Both the position numbers and the translations under genes were made by a program. Positions 53,093-63,198 of a DNA stretch of 64,000 nt are shown here, in pieces. The notes beneath the pieces were generated by a model. It had not been told where the DNA came from. It was given only the letters and a program-made list of their open reading frames with translations, and made no database searches. The stretch comes from Terriglobia bacterium. Lineage in GTDB: Bacteria > Acidobacteriota > Terriglobia > Versatilivoradales > Versatilivoraceae. Every line of letters starts with the position of its first letter. The first letter of the stretch is position 1. The stretch spans positions 4,297,136-4,361,135 of the forward strand of contig OX638355.1 of the NCBI GenBank assembly GCA_951813285.1, given 5' to 3'.

Positions 53093-53101
53093 GGGCTAAC
53101 C

Positions 53102-53272
53102 TGAAACAAACGAAAAAAAGAAAAAAGAGTAATCCACGAAGGGCCACTAAGGCGTTGAGGTTAACCGCGACGGGATACCAGGATTTCGAAAGGATTATCG
53201 ATTTCCAATCGTCAATGTTTTCCTTTGTGGATTACTCTTGTCAGTCGTTCGTGCCCCTTCGTGAATAGTGGA
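53102..53272 (+). repeat. Dispersed repeat family R1, copy 4, between purF and purM
   Basis: TGAAACAAACGAAAAAAAG, 'GAGTAATCCACGAAGGGCCA', 'CTAAGGCGTTGAGGTTAACC', 'GACGGGATACCAGG' and 'GGATTATCGATTTCC', then an inverted 'TTTGTGGATTACTCTTG' and 'CCCCTTCGTG'. The two ends are partly complementary, so the whole could fold. It interrupts the otherwise tight purine operon. Confidence 0.75.
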
Positions 53273-53293
53273 AGCGTGATTGCTCGGACCGGT

Positions 53294-54685
53294 TCAGACA
53301 GTCTCGACCGCGGACATCTGAGGAAAGGGCACCGGATAGTCGCCGGTATAACAGGCCGAGCAAAAGTGGCCCTGGCCCTCCTCCACGCCACAGGCGCGGA
53401 GCATGCCCTGGTGGCTCAAATATCCCAAGGTGTCGGCCTCGATATACTTGCGAATTTCCTCGACCGAATGGCTGGAGGCAATCAACTCCCGCTTGGTAGG
53501 CGTGTCCACCCCGTAAAAGCAGGGGGAGATGGTAGGTGGGCAACTGATCCGTACATGGACCTCCACGGCGCCGGAGTCCCGGACCATCTTGACGATCTTC
53601 CGGCTGGTCGTCCCCCTCACGATGGAGTCGTCCACCAGCACCACTCGTTTCCCCCGGATCAGCTCCGAGACCGGGTTCAACTTGATCTTGACCCCGAAAT
53701 GGCGAATGGACTGCTTGGGCTCGATGAAGGTCCTGCCGACATAGTGGTTGCGGATCAGTCCGAACTCGAACCGGATCCGCGATTCGTGGGAGAAGCCGAT
53801 GGCCGCGGCCACCCCTGAATCCGGTACCGGCACCACGATGTCGGCCTCCACCGGCTGCTCCTGCGCCAGTGCCCGACCCAGGAGGTGGCGGCTCTCGTAG
53901 ACGGACCGGCCAAAAATACGACTGTCGGGCCGAGAAAAGTAGACGTGCTCGAAGACGCAATATGAGGGAGGCAGCGGCGGCGAGATCTGGCGTGACCGGG
54001 TCCCGCCCTTGGTTAGGGTCAGCATTTCCCCGGGAGCGACTTCCCGATCAAAGCGGGCCTCGATCAGGTCAAAGGCGCAGGTCTCCGAAGCCAGAACGGG
54101 AGAGTCGTCCAGCCATCCCAGGTTGAGGGGGCGAAATCCCCGCGGATCCCGAACGGCGATCACCTTTTCCCGGGTCAGGAAGATCAACGAGTAGGCCCCT
54201 GTCAACTGCGAAAGAGCTTCCTGGATGGCGTCCTCGATGGTTCTCTGTTGGGATCGGGCAATGAGGTGGAGAATGACCTCGCTATCGGTCGTGGACTGAA
54301 AGATGGATCCCGACTTCTCGAGGCGGCTCCTCACTTCCAAAGCATTGATCAAGTTCCCATTGTGACAGAGCGCCAGGTCGCCCTGGCTGCAGGAAACGAC
54401 CAGGGGCTGGGCATTCTTGGCGGCGCTCTCACCCGCCGTGGAGTAGCGGGTATGTCCAATGGACGCATCCCCCATCAAATGCTCCAGGCGGGAGTGGTCG
54501 AAAATATCGGCCACGTGGCCCATCCCCGTCTCGCTGTGGAGGCCGTTGCCGTCACTGGAGACAATGCCCGCGCTCTCCTGTCCCCGATGCTGCAGGGCGT
54601 ACAAGCCCAGATAGGTGATCCGCGACGCCTCCCGATGTCCGATCACCCCAAAAACTCCACATTCTTCCCGAAACTTGTCAAACAT
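53294..54685 (-). CDS. purF: Amidophosphoribosyltransferase, Fe-S type
   Basis: A 463-residue enzyme catalysing the first step of purine synthesis (PRPP plus glutamine). A short propeptide precedes the catalytic Cys ('MFDKFREECGVFGVIG'), which becomes the N-terminus after processing. Glutaminase motifs 'LYALQHRGQESAG' and 'IGHTRYSTAG', and the PRPP loop 'RVVLVDDSIVRGTTSRKIV', are visible. Late cysteines ('GQGHFCSACYTGDYPV') indicate the B. subtilis-type enzyme with a 4Fe-4S cluster. A longer upstream frame overlapping purL is a shadow. Confidence 0.95.
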   Translation of the reverse strand: MFDKFREECGVFGVIGHREASRITYLGLYALQHRGQESAGIVSSDGNGLHSETGMGHVADIFDHSRLEHLMGDASIGHTRYSTAGESAAKNAQPLVVSCSQGDLALCHNGNLINALEVRSRLEKSGSIFQSTTDSEVILHLIARSQQRTIEDAIQEALSQLTGAYSLIFLTREKVIAVRDPRGFRPLNLGWLDDSPVLASETCAFDLIEARFDREVAPGEMLTLTKGGTRSRQISPPLPPSYCVFEHVYFSRPDSRIFGRSVYESRHLLGRALAQEQPVEADIVVPVPDSGVAAAIGFSHESRIRFEFGLIRNHYVGRTFIEPKQSIRHFGVKIKLNPVSELIRGKRVVLVDDSIVRGTTSRKIVKMVRDSGAVEVHVRISCPPTISPCFYGVDTPTKRELIASSHSVEEIRKYIEADTLGYLSHQGMLRACGVEEGQGHFCSACYTGDYPVPFPQMSAVETV

Positions 54686-54777
54686 CGGTTCCCCTGGGCG
54701 CCTCGCTCTGTCCGAAACGCGGCCTGCGGTTTGTGGAAGGATCAGCGACAGGAATGGCGGGCGGTGCGAACCAAAAA

Positions 54778-57069
54778 TTATAATGGATCGGCAAAAAATC
54801 CTCCCAGACAATTTCTCCAGGTCTCCTCCAGGGAGGCTACCGATCTTTCGAGCACCACCGAATCGGCACTGCGCACGCTCAACACATCCGGAACCACTTG
54901 TCCCAGAGGAGTCACCGGCACACCTTGAAGGACGGCAATCTTCTCCAGGGCCGCCAGGTTTCCCTCTGCAACCGTCACCAGAATCCGGGAGGGATATTCC
55001 GCAAACAGCACCTCTCCCACTTCGTCGGACCGGGGCAAAAGGATCTCGGCCCCCAGAGTCCCTGCGCCGTCGCGGGAAAAGCCCATCTCCGCCAAGGCTA
55101 CGGCCAACCCTCCATCCGAACAGTCGTGAGCGGAGAGAATGAGACCGCTCTCGATGCCCTCCCGGCAAGCACGCTGCACACGAACCTCCAGGTCCAGGTC
55201 CAGGGGCGGACAGGGAAGCCGACTGACCCAGCGGGAATAGACATCGGCGCCCCTTTCCCGCAGCGGTTGGAGCCTCGCCAGGCTGTGGCGGACAGCGCTC
55301 GAATAGCCCCTTGCCCCCCCGACCAGCGGCCCCAACAATACGACCCGATGGCCCTCCTGGACAAACCAGGAACTCCGGAGGCGAGAAAGCGGTTCGATCA
55401 AGCCCACCATTCCAATGACGGGAGTGGGGTCGATGCCCTCTCCCAGCGTTTCGTTGTAGAGGCTGACGTTTCCGCCGGTGATGGGCGTCCCCAGGGCAAG
55501 GCAGGCTTCGGCCATCCCTTCCACCACCTGGGTCATTTGCCACATGATTTCGGGTTTTTCCGGGTTGCCCATATTCAGGCAGTTGGTGGCAGCCAGGGGA
55601 CGGGCTCCGGCACAGACCAGGTTGCGGCAGCTCTCGGCCACCGCCAACTGGGCTCCCACCCGAGGATCCTGACGGCAGTAGCGGCCGTTGCCATCCAGGC
55701 TCATGGCCAGGGCTTTCCGAGTGTTCTTGACTCGAACCACCGCCGCATCGGCTCCGGGAAACTGAACCGTATTGGTCCGCACCATGTGGTCGTATTGGCG
55801 GTAGACCCACTCCCGAGAACTCAGGTTGGGGGAAGCCAGAAAGCATTCCAGTAGCTTGCCCCAATCCATGGACAGGGCCCCGGGTGGCGCCGGCGCCGGA
55901 GAGGTCGGTGTGGGGGCGGCCACCGGTCGGTTGTAAAGGGGAGCCTCATCGGTCAGGGCCCGGTTGGGAATCTCGGCCACTTTGGCTTTCCGGTCCAGGA
56001 TTCGGAGCATCCCGTCCCCGGTGACTTCTCCGATAGCCACGGCATCGATCTCCCATTTTCGGAAGATCCGGACAATCTCCTCTTCCCTTCCCCGTTCAGC
56101 CACCAGAAGCATCCGTTCCTGGGATTCGCTCAACATGATCTCGTAGGGAGTCATGCCCTCCTCGCGTTGAGGCACCTTTGCCAGATCGATCTCGATCCCC
56201 GTGTCCGCCCGTCCACCCATCTCGCAGGTGGAACAGGTGAGTCCGGCGGCCCCCATGTCCTGGATGCCCACAACGGCGCCGGTCTTCATGGACTCCAGAC
56301 AGGCTTCCAGCAGCAGTTTCTCCAGAAAGGGATCGCCGACCTGCACGTTTGGGCGCTTGCTCTCCGAGGCTTCATCGAACTCGGCCGAAGCCATGGTGGC
56401 CCCGTGAATGCCGTCCCTGCCGGTCTTGGCGCCGACATAGATCACCGGATTCCCGATTCCCGCGGCTTTCCCGTAAAATATCCTGTCCTTTCTGAACAGG
56501 CCCAGCGCGAAGGCATTCACCAGAGGGTTCTGGGAATAGCACTCCCCGAACACCACTTCCCCGCCCACGGTCGGCACCCCGAAGCAGTTCCCGTAACCGG
56601 CGATCCCCGCCACCACGCCCTCCATGATTTGCCGGTTCCGGGGCTGATCGAGCGGCCCGAAGCGCAGAGAGTTCATGGCCGCGATGGGACGGGCGCCCAT
56701 GGTAAAGATATCCCGCAGAATCCCCCCGACACCGGTGGCCGCTCCCTGGTAGGGTTCTACGAAGCTGGGATGGTTGTGGGACTCTATCTTGAAGGCCACC
56801 GCGTAGCCGTCCCCGATATCGATGATCCCGGCATTCTCGCCGGGTCCCTGCAGCACCTGGGGACCCCGAGTGGGCAATCGCTTCAGATGGAGCTTGGAAC
56901 TCTTGTAACTGCAGTGCTCACTCCACATGACGCTGAAGATCCCCAGTTCCGTCAGGTTGGGGGACCGGCCCAGGATCGACAGGATGCGATCGTATTCGGC
57001 CTGGGTCAGGTTGTGCTGTTCCAGCACTTCAGCCGTCATCGACAGATTGGCTTGCATGTCAGCCTGCAT
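54778..57069 (-). CDS. purL: Phosphoribosylformylglycinamidine synthase, large subunit (small-PurL type)
   Basis: A 763-residue ATP-dependent subunit that works with PurQ and PurS to make FGAM. The size is that of the three-subunit system. Motifs: '[20 protein letters not shown]' with the catalytic His, '[10 protein letters not shown]'-type '[20 protein letters not shown]', '[20 protein letters not shown]' and '[18 protein letters not shown]' (here [10 protein letters not shown]). Start at 57069, with other ATGs at 57057 and 57039 also possible. Confidence 0.95.
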   Translation of the reverse strand: MQADMQANLSMTAEVLEQHNLTQAEYDRILSILGRSPNLTELGIFSVMWSEHCSYKSSKLHLKRLPTRGPQVLQGPGENAGIIDIGDGYAVAFKIESHNHPSFVEPYQGAATGVGGILRDIFTMGARPIAAMNSLRFGPLDQPRNRQIMEGVVAGIAGYGNCFGVPTVGGEVVFGECYSQNPLVNAFALGLFRKDRIFYGKAAGIGNPVIYVGAKTGRDGIHGATMASAEFDEASESKRPNVQVGDPFLEKLLLEACLESMKTGAVVGIQDMGAAGLTCSTCEMGGRADTGIEIDLAKVPQREEGMTPYEIMLSESQERMLLVAERGREEEIVRIFRKWEIDAVAIGEVTGDGMLRILDRKAKVAEIPNRALTDEAPLYNRPVAAPTPTSPAPAPPGALSMDWGKLLECFLASPNLSSREWVYRQYDHMVRTNTVQFPGADAAVVRVKNTRKALAMSLDGNGRYCRQDPRVGAQLAVAESCRNLVCAGARPLAATNCLNMGNPEKPEIMWQMTQVVEGMAEACLALGTPITGGNVSLYNETLGEGIDPTPVIGMVGLIEPLSRLRSSWFVQEGHRVVLLGPLVGGARGYSSAVRHSLARLQPLRERGADVYSRWVSRLPCPPLDLDLEVRVQRACREGIESGLILSAHDCSDGGLAVALAEMGFSRDGAGTLGAEILLPRSDEVGEVLFAEYPSRILVTVAEGNLAALEKIAVLQGVPVTPLGQVVPDVLSVRSADSVVLERSVASLEETWRNCLGGFFADPL

Positions 57070-57193
57070 TGCTCACGGGGTCGCCGGTGACACCACGAAG
57101 GGCCATTTTTTCGGCATTTTAATCCGCCTCCGCGTACTACTTCGCAATGACTGGTTTCTCCTTCATTGCTTGCCGGTCCGAGGCACATCCTCG

Positions 57194-57883
57194 TCAGGAT
57201 CGCGACCGGATCATCGACTGAAACAGCCGCACCCCGTCCTCGCTGCCCAGCAGCGGCTCGCTGGCTCTTTCCGGGTGGGGCATCATGCCCAGCACGTTCC
57301 CGCGGGCATTGCAGATCCCGGCCACATTAGCCACCGAGCCGTTGGGATTGGCGCCGGCGGTAATCTCACCGTCGGCCGCACAGTAGCGGAAGACTACCTG
57401 CCGGTTGCGCTCCAGGCTCCGGAGAGATTCGGCGTCAAGGGTGTAGTTGCCCTCCATGTGTCCGATGGGGATGGTCCAGACATCGCCTTCCCTGGCCAGC
57501 GCGGTAAAGGGAATCCGGACGTTCTCCACCCGAATCGAGACCTGCTGGCACACATACTTCAACCCGCGGTTTCTCAGCATGGCTCCCGGCAGCAATCCCG
57601 TTTCCAGCAGAATCTGGAAGCCGTTGCAGATTCCCAGGACCAGCCCACCCCGATCGGCGAAACGCCGCACCGCTCCCATCACCGGAGAGAACCGGGCGAT
57701 GGCCCCGGTGCGCAGGTAATCCCCGTAGGAGAATCCCCCTGGGACGATGATGGCTTGGCAATCCCTGAGGTCGGTCGACTGGTGCCAGATGAACTCCGCC
57801 GGCTGTCCCAACACCTTGCGAACGGCGTGGTAGGCATCGTGCTCGCAATTGCTGCCCGGGAATATCAGCACCCCGAATTTCAT
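57194..57883 (-). CDS. purQ: Phosphoribosylformylglycinamidine synthase, glutaminase subunit
   Basis: A 229-residue class I glutamine amidotransferase supplying ammonia to PurL. The catalytic Cys is in '[20 protein letters not shown]', and His-Glu in '[20 protein letters not shown]'. The N-terminus '[20 protein letters not shown]' is diagnostic. ATG 57883 with GGAG upstream. purS lies 80 bases upstream on the same strand. Confidence 0.95.
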   Translation of the reverse strand: MKFGVLIFPGSNCEHDAYHAVRKVLGQPAEFIWHQSTDLRDCQAIIVPGGFSYGDYLRTGAIARFSPVMGAVRRFADRGGLVLGICNGFQILLETGLLPGAMLRNRGLKYVCQQVSIRVENVRIPFTALAREGDVWTIPIGHMEGNYTLDAESLRSLERNRQVVFRYCAADGEITAGANPNGSVANVAGICNARGNVLGMMPHPERASEPLLGSEDGVRLFQSMIRSRS

Positions 57884-57963
57884 CTTCAACCGTCTCCTTG
57901 AGACCGGAAGGAAGGCAGAGAGCTTCCTTCCGCCTCAACCGCCTTCCTCAGTCCTGGCTCCAA

Positions 57964-58206
57964 CTACTCGATCCGGTAGCTGAATTCCTCGATGACCGGG
58001 TTGGTCAGTACGTCCCTGGCGATTTTTTCGACCTCGGCTTGAACTTCCTTCCGAGTCAACTCGGAGTCAAAGTCGATTTCGAAGAACTTCCCCTGGCGAA
58101 CCTCGGTTATCTTCCCAAAGCCGATGTTCTGCAGGCTGTGGTGAATGGTCTTGCCCTGGGGATCCAGAACGCTTTTCTTGAGGCTGACGAATACCTTAGC
58201 CTTCAT
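57964..58206 (-). CDS. purS: Phosphoribosylformylglycinamidine synthase, PurS subunit
   Basis: An 80-residue protein that bridges PurL and PurQ in the three-part FGAM synthase. 'MKAKVFVSLKKSVLDPQGKT' and 'IGFGKITEVRQGKFFEIDFD' are typical. Its start is three bases from the purB stop, indicating tight coupling. Confidence 0.93.
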   Translation of the reverse strand: MKAKVFVSLKKSVLDPQGKTIHHSLQNIGFGKITEVRQGKFFEIDFDSELTRKEVQAEVEKIARDVLTNPVIEEFSYRIE

Positions 58207-58209
58207 TTC

Positions 58210-59505
58210 TCACCCACCGAACACGCGCTCGAAAACGGCGTCCACGTGCCGCAACTGGTGTTCCAGATCGAAGCTGGTTTCGATCTCGGATCGGGACAGA
58301 TGTTTCAGGATCTCTTCGTCCTGCAGCACCAGGCTCTTGAATTCGGTCCCCTCCGACCAAACCCGCATGGCGTTTCGCTGCACCCACCGATAGGCCTTCT
58401 CCCGACTGACCCCTTTTCGGGTCAAATCGAGGAGAATCTGGCCGGAAAAGACAAGCCCCTTCATCAGGTTCAGATTCTCCAGCATCCGCTCCGGGTAGAC
58501 CAGCAGTCGTTCCAGCAGTCGCGTGGTCTTGGCCAGCAGATAGTCGACCAGAATGGTCGAGTCCGGCAGAATCACGCGCTCCACCGAAGAGTGGGAAATA
58601 TCCCGCTCGTGCCACAGCGTGATATTTTCCAGGCCGGCCAGCAGATTGGAGCGCACTACCCGGGCCAGGCCGGAGATCTGTTCGCTGGTCACGGGGTTCC
58701 TCTTGTGCGGCATGGCCGAAGAACCCTTCTGTCCGGCCGAGAAATACTCCTCGACCTCACGGACCTCGGTGCGCTGCAGCCCGCGGACCTCGGTGGCGAT
58801 CTTCTCCAGGCTGGCCGCAATCAGAGCCAGCGCCGACAGGAATTCGGCATGGCGGTCGCGTTGCACGATCTGGGTCGAGACCGGGTCGGGCTGCAGTCCC
58901 AGGATGCGGCAAACCGATTCCTCCACTGTAGGATCGAGGTGGGCAAAAGTCCCGACGGCTCCGGACAACTTGCCCACGCGAACGCATTCGGCCGCGGTCT
59001 GGAGCCGCCTCTGGTTGCGTCGCGCTTCCTCGTACCACACGGCCAGCTTGAGGCCCAGCGTAGTGGGTTCGGCATGAATCCCGTGAGTCCGCCCCACCAT
59101 GACCGTTCTCTTGAACTCATGGGCTCGGCTCTCCAGCACTTTCAGGAACCCGGCCAGCCCTTCGGTGAGAATCTGCGAAGCTTCCTTGAGCTGCAGAGCC
59201 AGGGCCGTATCCACCACGTCGGAGGAGGTCAGCCCGTAGTGGACGTAGCGGGACTCCGGTCCCACATGCTCGGCCACCGAGGTGGTGAAGGCCACCACGT
59301 CATGCTTGACCTCGCGCTCAATCTCGTCGATCCGGGCCACGTCGAAGTCGGCCTTCTCCCGAATGACCCCAGCCGCATCGCTGGGTATCACACCCCGCTC
59401 AGCCAGAACATCCACACAGGCCAGCTCCACTTCCAACCATTTCCGAAACTTGTTTTCGGGAGACCAGATCTGCCCCATGCGGGGACGGGTATAACGCTCA
59501 ATCAC
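58210..59505 (-). CDS. purB: Adenylosuccinate lyase
   Basis: A 431-residue member of the fumarase/aspartase superfamily acting twice in purine synthesis (SAICAR to AICAR, and adenylosuccinate to AMP). The signature is 'GSSAMPHKRNPVTSEQI'. Other sites are 'VHYGLTSSDVVDTALALQLK' and 'VGRTHGIHAEPTTLGLKLAV'. It starts 'MIERYTRPRMGQIWSPENKF' at 59505, 26 bases after the MBL gene. Confidence 0.95.
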   Translation of the reverse strand: MIERYTRPRMGQIWSPENKFRKWLEVELACVDVLAERGVIPSDAAGVIREKADFDVARIDEIEREVKHDVVAFTTSVAEHVGPESRYVHYGLTSSDVVDTALALQLKEASQILTEGLAGFLKVLESRAHEFKRTVMVGRTHGIHAEPTTLGLKLAVWYEEARRNQRRLQTAAECVRVGKLSGAVGTFAHLDPTVEESVCRILGLQPDPVSTQIVQRDRHAEFLSALALIAASLEKIATEVRGLQRTEVREVEEYFSAGQKGSSAMPHKRNPVTSEQISGLARVVRSNLLAGLENITLWHERDISHSSVERVILPDSTILVDYLLAKTTRLLERLLVYPERMLENLNLMKGLVFSGQILLDLTRKGVSREKAYRWVQRNAMRVWSEGTEFKSLVLQDEEILKHLSRSEIETSFDLEHQLRHVDAVFERVFGG

Positions 59506-59531
59506 TGTGGGAAAACCTCCTCAAAAGCGGG

Positions 59532-60308
59532 CTAGAATCGGATGACCCTGCTCGGACCGGACCGGGAGGCCAGGAGCAGGTTGTCGAGGTCAAAGCCTTT
59601 CTTTTCCAGGGCTTTACGAGCGACCATGCGCGCAATATCGGGATGGTTGTTGTTCTCGCTCAGGTGAGCCAGCAGGATGTATTCGGCCTTTCCGTCAAAA
59701 TCCTCTTCGAAGAATTTTCCGACACTTTCGTTGGAAAGGTGGCCATGGCGACTCATGATTCGTTGCTTCACCGCCCAGGGATAGGGGCTGAGACGCAACA
59801 TTTCCAGGTCATGATTCGACTCCAGGACCAGCAGGTCGCTCCCTGCCATGCGGCGCCGCACCAATTCGGTGAGAACGCCCAGATCCGTCACATGAGAGAT
59901 CTTGACTCCCTCGGCTTCCAGATTGAATGCCAGGGGGTCGGCAGCATCGTGGGAAACGGGAAACGGCGTTACCTTCAGATCGCCAAGCTGAAACGACTCT
60001 CCAGCTCTGAGGCATTCCCTCCTTTTCAGCGCCGGCTTGATTGAGAGTGCCTCGTAAGTCGCGTCTCCGATGAAGGTGCGAATATCACAGGTCTTCAGGA
60101 GCCCCGCCAATCCCTTGACGTGGTCGGTGTGCTCATGTGAGATGACCAGGGCATCGATACCGTCCAGCGATTCTCCGATGGCCAGCAGCCTCCTGGCCGT
60201 CTGGGCCCGACTGAATCCTGCATCCAGAAGCAGCTTGACTCTTCCGGTGGCAATGAAGGTGCAGTTACCGGAACTCCCGCTGCCCAGAACTGAAACCGTA
60301 ATCGCCAC
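59532..60308 (-). CDS. MBL-fold metallohydrolase, YycJ/WalJ-like
   Basis: A 258-residue metallo-beta-lactamase-fold protein: 'SVLGSGSSGNCTFIATGRVK' and the metal motif 'LVISHEHTDHVKGL' (HxHxDH), then 'FPVSHDAADPLAFNLE' and 'LAHLSENNNHPDIAR'. Relatives such as YycJ/WalJ are thought to be 5'-3' exonucleases linking DNA repair or cell wall control. It is followed 26 bases later by purB and preceded by the M16 peptidase. Confidence 0.87.
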   Translation of the reverse strand: MAITVSVLGSGSSGNCTFIATGRVKLLLDAGFSRAQTARRLLAIGESLDGIDALVISHEHTDHVKGLAGLLKTCDIRTFIGDATYEALSIKPALKRRECLRAGESFQLGDLKVTPFPVSHDAADPLAFNLEAEGVKISHVTDLGVLTELVRRRMAGSDLLVLESNHDLEMLRLSPYPWAVKQRIMSRHGHLSNESVGKFFEEDFDGKAEYILLAHLSENNNHPDIARMVARKALEKKGFDLDNLLLASRSGPSRVIRF

Positions 60309-60394
60309 TGTCGCCCCGCCCGGCTTGTCTTGTCTTCACTCTCCACTTCCCTGCGACCGTCCCTGAACTCCGTGGCATTGCCTTGACCGACCGC

Positions 60395-61663
60395 TCATCC
60401 GCAATTCAGATCGGAACGGGTGAACCGGACGCCCTCCAGGTTGCCCAGCACGGTGAGCGCCACCTGGCGAGTGTCGAACACCGAATGGGCCAACCCCTGA
60501 ACTTCGTCCGCGGAAACTCGATCGATATCCAGAATCGTCTCCTGGGGAGGCGTGTAGTCCCCGAAATAGAGTTCCTGCCGGGCCAGGTTGCCCATGCGGC
60601 TGGAACTGGATTCCAGGCTCAGGAGGAGACTCCCCTTCAAGTGATCCTTGGCGCGGCGAAGTTCCTCGTCCTTCACTCGATGCTCCTTGAGGTCACGGAA
60701 TTCCCGCACGATGGAACTGACAACCTTGCCGACATTTTCGAGAGAGGTTCCCGCATAGACCGAAAGACAGCCGGTGTCCCGGAATGAACTCAACCCCGAG
60801 TAGATGGCATAGGCCAGACCCTGCTTTTCCCTGATGTTCTGGAAAAGCCGGGAACTCATTCCGGCGCCCAGGATGGTGCTCAAGAGATAAAACGCGAACC
60901 GGTTCCGGTCGGTCAGGGCGCAGCCGGGCACACCCAGGCAGATATGGGCCTGTTCCAGCTCTTTCTTGGTGCGCAAGGAGATGGAATTGCAAGGCTTGGC
61001 CGGAGCCGGTGCTCGCCCGTTGGGACGGCTTTCCAGGTGGCCAAAATGCTGCACGGCCAGGTCCAGGATGTTGCGGTGGTCCAGGTGGCCCGCGGCCGAG
61101 ACCACCAGCTGGTCCGGAGTGTAGTGTTCATGGAAAAAATCGGCCACCCTGTCCCGGTCCAGGAGGTTGACCGACCGGCTGGTCCCCAGGATCGGCCGTC
61201 CCAGCGGCTGGTCCTTCCAGAAATTCTGGGTGAAAATCTCGCAAACCAGGTCGTCCGGAGTGTCTTCCTCCATCTTGATCTCCTCCAGCACCACGCAGCG
61301 TTCCCTCTCCATCTCGTCGGGATCGAACCGGGGGTTGAGGACGAGATCCGAAAGAATATCGAAAGCCAGGGGAAGATGGTCATCCAGGACCTTGGCGCTG
61401 TAGCAGGCGGTTTCCTTTCCCGTGAAGGCGTCCAGGTGGCCGCCGATGGAGTCGACCTCCTTGGCAATCTCTTCGGCCGTGCGCCGCCGGGTGCCCTTGA
61501 ACAGCAGGTGCTCGACGAAATGGGCTACGCCGTTCAGCTCGGGGCTTTCGCTACGAGAGCCGGTTTTCACCCAGACTCCCATGGAAACGGAACGGACATG
61601 AGGCATGCGCTCGGTGAGAACGGTGAGCCCATTGTCCAACACGTCCTTATTGACATTCTCCAT
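60395..61663 (-). CDS. M16-family zinc peptidase
   Basis: A 422-residue mitochondrial-processing-peptidase-like protein. The inverted zinc motif HxxEH is 'VAHFVEHLLFKGTRRRTAEE', with the distal Glu in 'ERERCVVLEEIKMEED'. The C-terminal half is the non-catalytic M16 domain ('KELEQAHICLGVPGCALTDR'). No leader is present, so it is cytoplasmic. In many bacteria this gene follows pnp or dut; here it precedes the MBL and purine genes. Confidence 0.9.
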   Translation of the reverse strand: MENVNKDVLDNGLTVLTERMPHVRSVSMGVWVKTGSRSESPELNGVAHFVEHLLFKGTRRRTAEEIAKEVDSIGGHLDAFTGKETACYSAKVLDDHLPLAFDILSDLVLNPRFDPDEMERERCVVLEEIKMEEDTPDDLVCEIFTQNFWKDQPLGRPILGTSRSVNLLDRDRVADFFHEHYTPDQLVVSAAGHLDHRNILDLAVQHFGHLESRPNGRAPAPAKPCNSISLRTKKELEQAHICLGVPGCALTDRNRFAFYLLSTILGAGMSSRLFQNIREKQGLAYAIYSGLSSFRDTGCLSVYAGTSLENVGKVVSSIVREFRDLKEHRVKDEELRRAKDHLKGSLLLSLESSSSRMGNLARQELYFGDYTPPQETILDIDRVSADEVQGLAHSVFDTRQVALTVLGNLEGVRFTRSDLNCG

Positions 61664-61808
61664 GGAGTCCGTGCCCCGCGGGTGCGGGCTGAGTTTTTCC
61701 GGAAGACTCGACTGGGGCTGCGGCAGTGGGAGAATCCGTCGAGCCGCGTAGGTGCCTGCTTAAGGTGTGAAACTAGCACAGCCCCAAGGGTTTTTCAAGA
61801 GGGTGAAT

Positions 61809-62960
61809 TCACCCCTCTCCGAACAGGGGACGTTGTCCCGAGTGCTCCGACCCAACTCCGAAGGCCGGGTCATTGGCAATGGAAAAGCCGCTCTCCAGTA
61901 GTTCGCGGGCTTTTCCGTTCGATTCCAGGGGAATCGCCCGGGATCCCTCCACGCCCGGAATGATGGCCAGCGCCTGCTGAAATCCAATTCTCTTTTCTCG
62001 CAACAGTTCCGGTGAGTGGGTGCTCAACAGGGTCTGCCTTCCGGTGCCGCGCTGCACCCGGGCCAGCATCTTCGGCAGCGCCCGGACCATGCCGGGATGG
62101 AGTGAGAGTTCGGGTTCCTCGAGCAACAAGGGCCCCTCCCTCTCCATAGCCGACCAGAACAGGCCGATGAGCCTCAGAGTGCCGTCCGAGAACTGTTCTT
62201 CAGTCTGCCAGGCGCCCTGGGGGCGCCAGTGGCGGTACTTGCCGCGAAGATGGGGCATCCCCCGGGAATCCCGCCATAGATCGATGGCCTCCAGTTGGGG
62301 CACCGCCATCTGAAGCGCTTTCCGGATCCGTCCCAGGCGCGCGTTGCGGGTGCGATCCGCAACCCCGGCCACCTGCTCCAGAAAATCGCTGCCGAACGGA
62401 TCGTTCGAGCCTCCTCCCGAACGGTCCGGGTCGCGGATGAGCTGGGGCACGATGTGCGCATAGCGAATGGAAGCAAAGGAGGCGGCCAGCTCGCGAAAGG
62501 TCCGGTTGGCGCTCGCCTGCTCCAGGCTGGTCTGGGTGAGACGTTCGGGGTCGGCGTAATCCTCGTCATCGGGACGTTTGATCAGTTCCACGCAGTCGCG
62601 CAAGACCCGCTCCTTGCAAACCAGGGCACCTCGTTGTCGTTCCTGCGTGAGGCCCAGCTCGTAGTTCCACTGAATCCCTCCCTTCCCCTCTGCCAATTCC
62701 ACTCCGATCTCGACCTCCGACTGCCGGCGGGCCGCCAGGCAGCGGATGGTGCTCACCCCGCCCCGTCGAGCCACGGCCGCCTGAAAGCCACCGCCCGGCG
62801 CAGCCAGGTCCCTCAGAAAACGGAAAGCATCCAGAAAGTTGGATTTCCCCGACGCGTTGGGGCCGATGAGACACAGACGGTCCGGGATGGCAACCTCGAT
62901 GCTGGTGAAGTTTCGCCAATTCCGTAACCGCAGACGCCGGAAACGCAGGGTTCCGTCCAT
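61809..62960 (-). CDS. AAA-family ATPase (RecF/ABC-type, AAA_21)
   Basis: A 383-residue single-chain ABC-type ATPase. Walker A is 'LIGPNASGKSNFLDAFRFLR', the signature-like motif 'QFSDGTLRLIGLFWS' and Walker B 'PLLLEEPELSLHPGMVRALP', then 'TLLSTHSPELL'. The start 'LRFRRLRLRNWRNFTSIEVA' is the RecF/OLD-like opening. It lacks a TOPRIM nuclease domain. Such stand-alone ATPases occur in defence islands and elsewhere; no partner nuclease is adjacent here. Confidence 0.85.
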   Translation of the reverse strand: MDGTLRFRRLRLRNWRNFTSIEVAIPDRLCLIGPNASGKSNFLDAFRFLRDLAAPGGGFQAAVARRGGVSTIRCLAARRQSEVEIGVELAEGKGGIQWNYELGLTQERQRGALVCKERVLRDCVELIKRPDDEDYADPERLTQTSLEQASANRTFRELAASFASIRYAHIVPQLIRDPDRSGGGSNDPFGSDFLEQVAGVADRTRNARLGRIRKALQMAVPQLEAIDLWRDSRGMPHLRGKYRHWRPQGAWQTEEQFSDGTLRLIGLFWSAMEREGPLLLEEPELSLHPGMVRALPKMLARVQRGTGRQTLLSTHSPELLREKRIGFQQALAIIPGVEGSRAIPLESNGKARELLESGFSIANDPAFGVGSEHSGQRPLFGEG

Positions 62961-63198
62961 AACACCTCCGACGCAACAGGCCCGCCTTCAGGTGGGATTT
63001 CCTCACCCGTCGGGGCCAAAAACCCCGGGCGCTTCACGCCGTGAATCAGGGTTTGAAACCAGGTGAAAAATATAGCACCGAACCTCTCCCGAACCAAATG
63101 GCCGCACCCGGGTTCCTGTGCCGATTGCGCTGCCCGCAATGCCTCTGTTATGATCCCCATACAAGCCTGAAGCAGTTGAAAACAGGAGACTTCCAACA

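Noticed and set aside
53294-55864. 856-codon frame covering purF and part of purL
   Set aside because: Only the part from 54685 onward is PurF; the rest is out of frame with purL and is a read-through of an open shadow.
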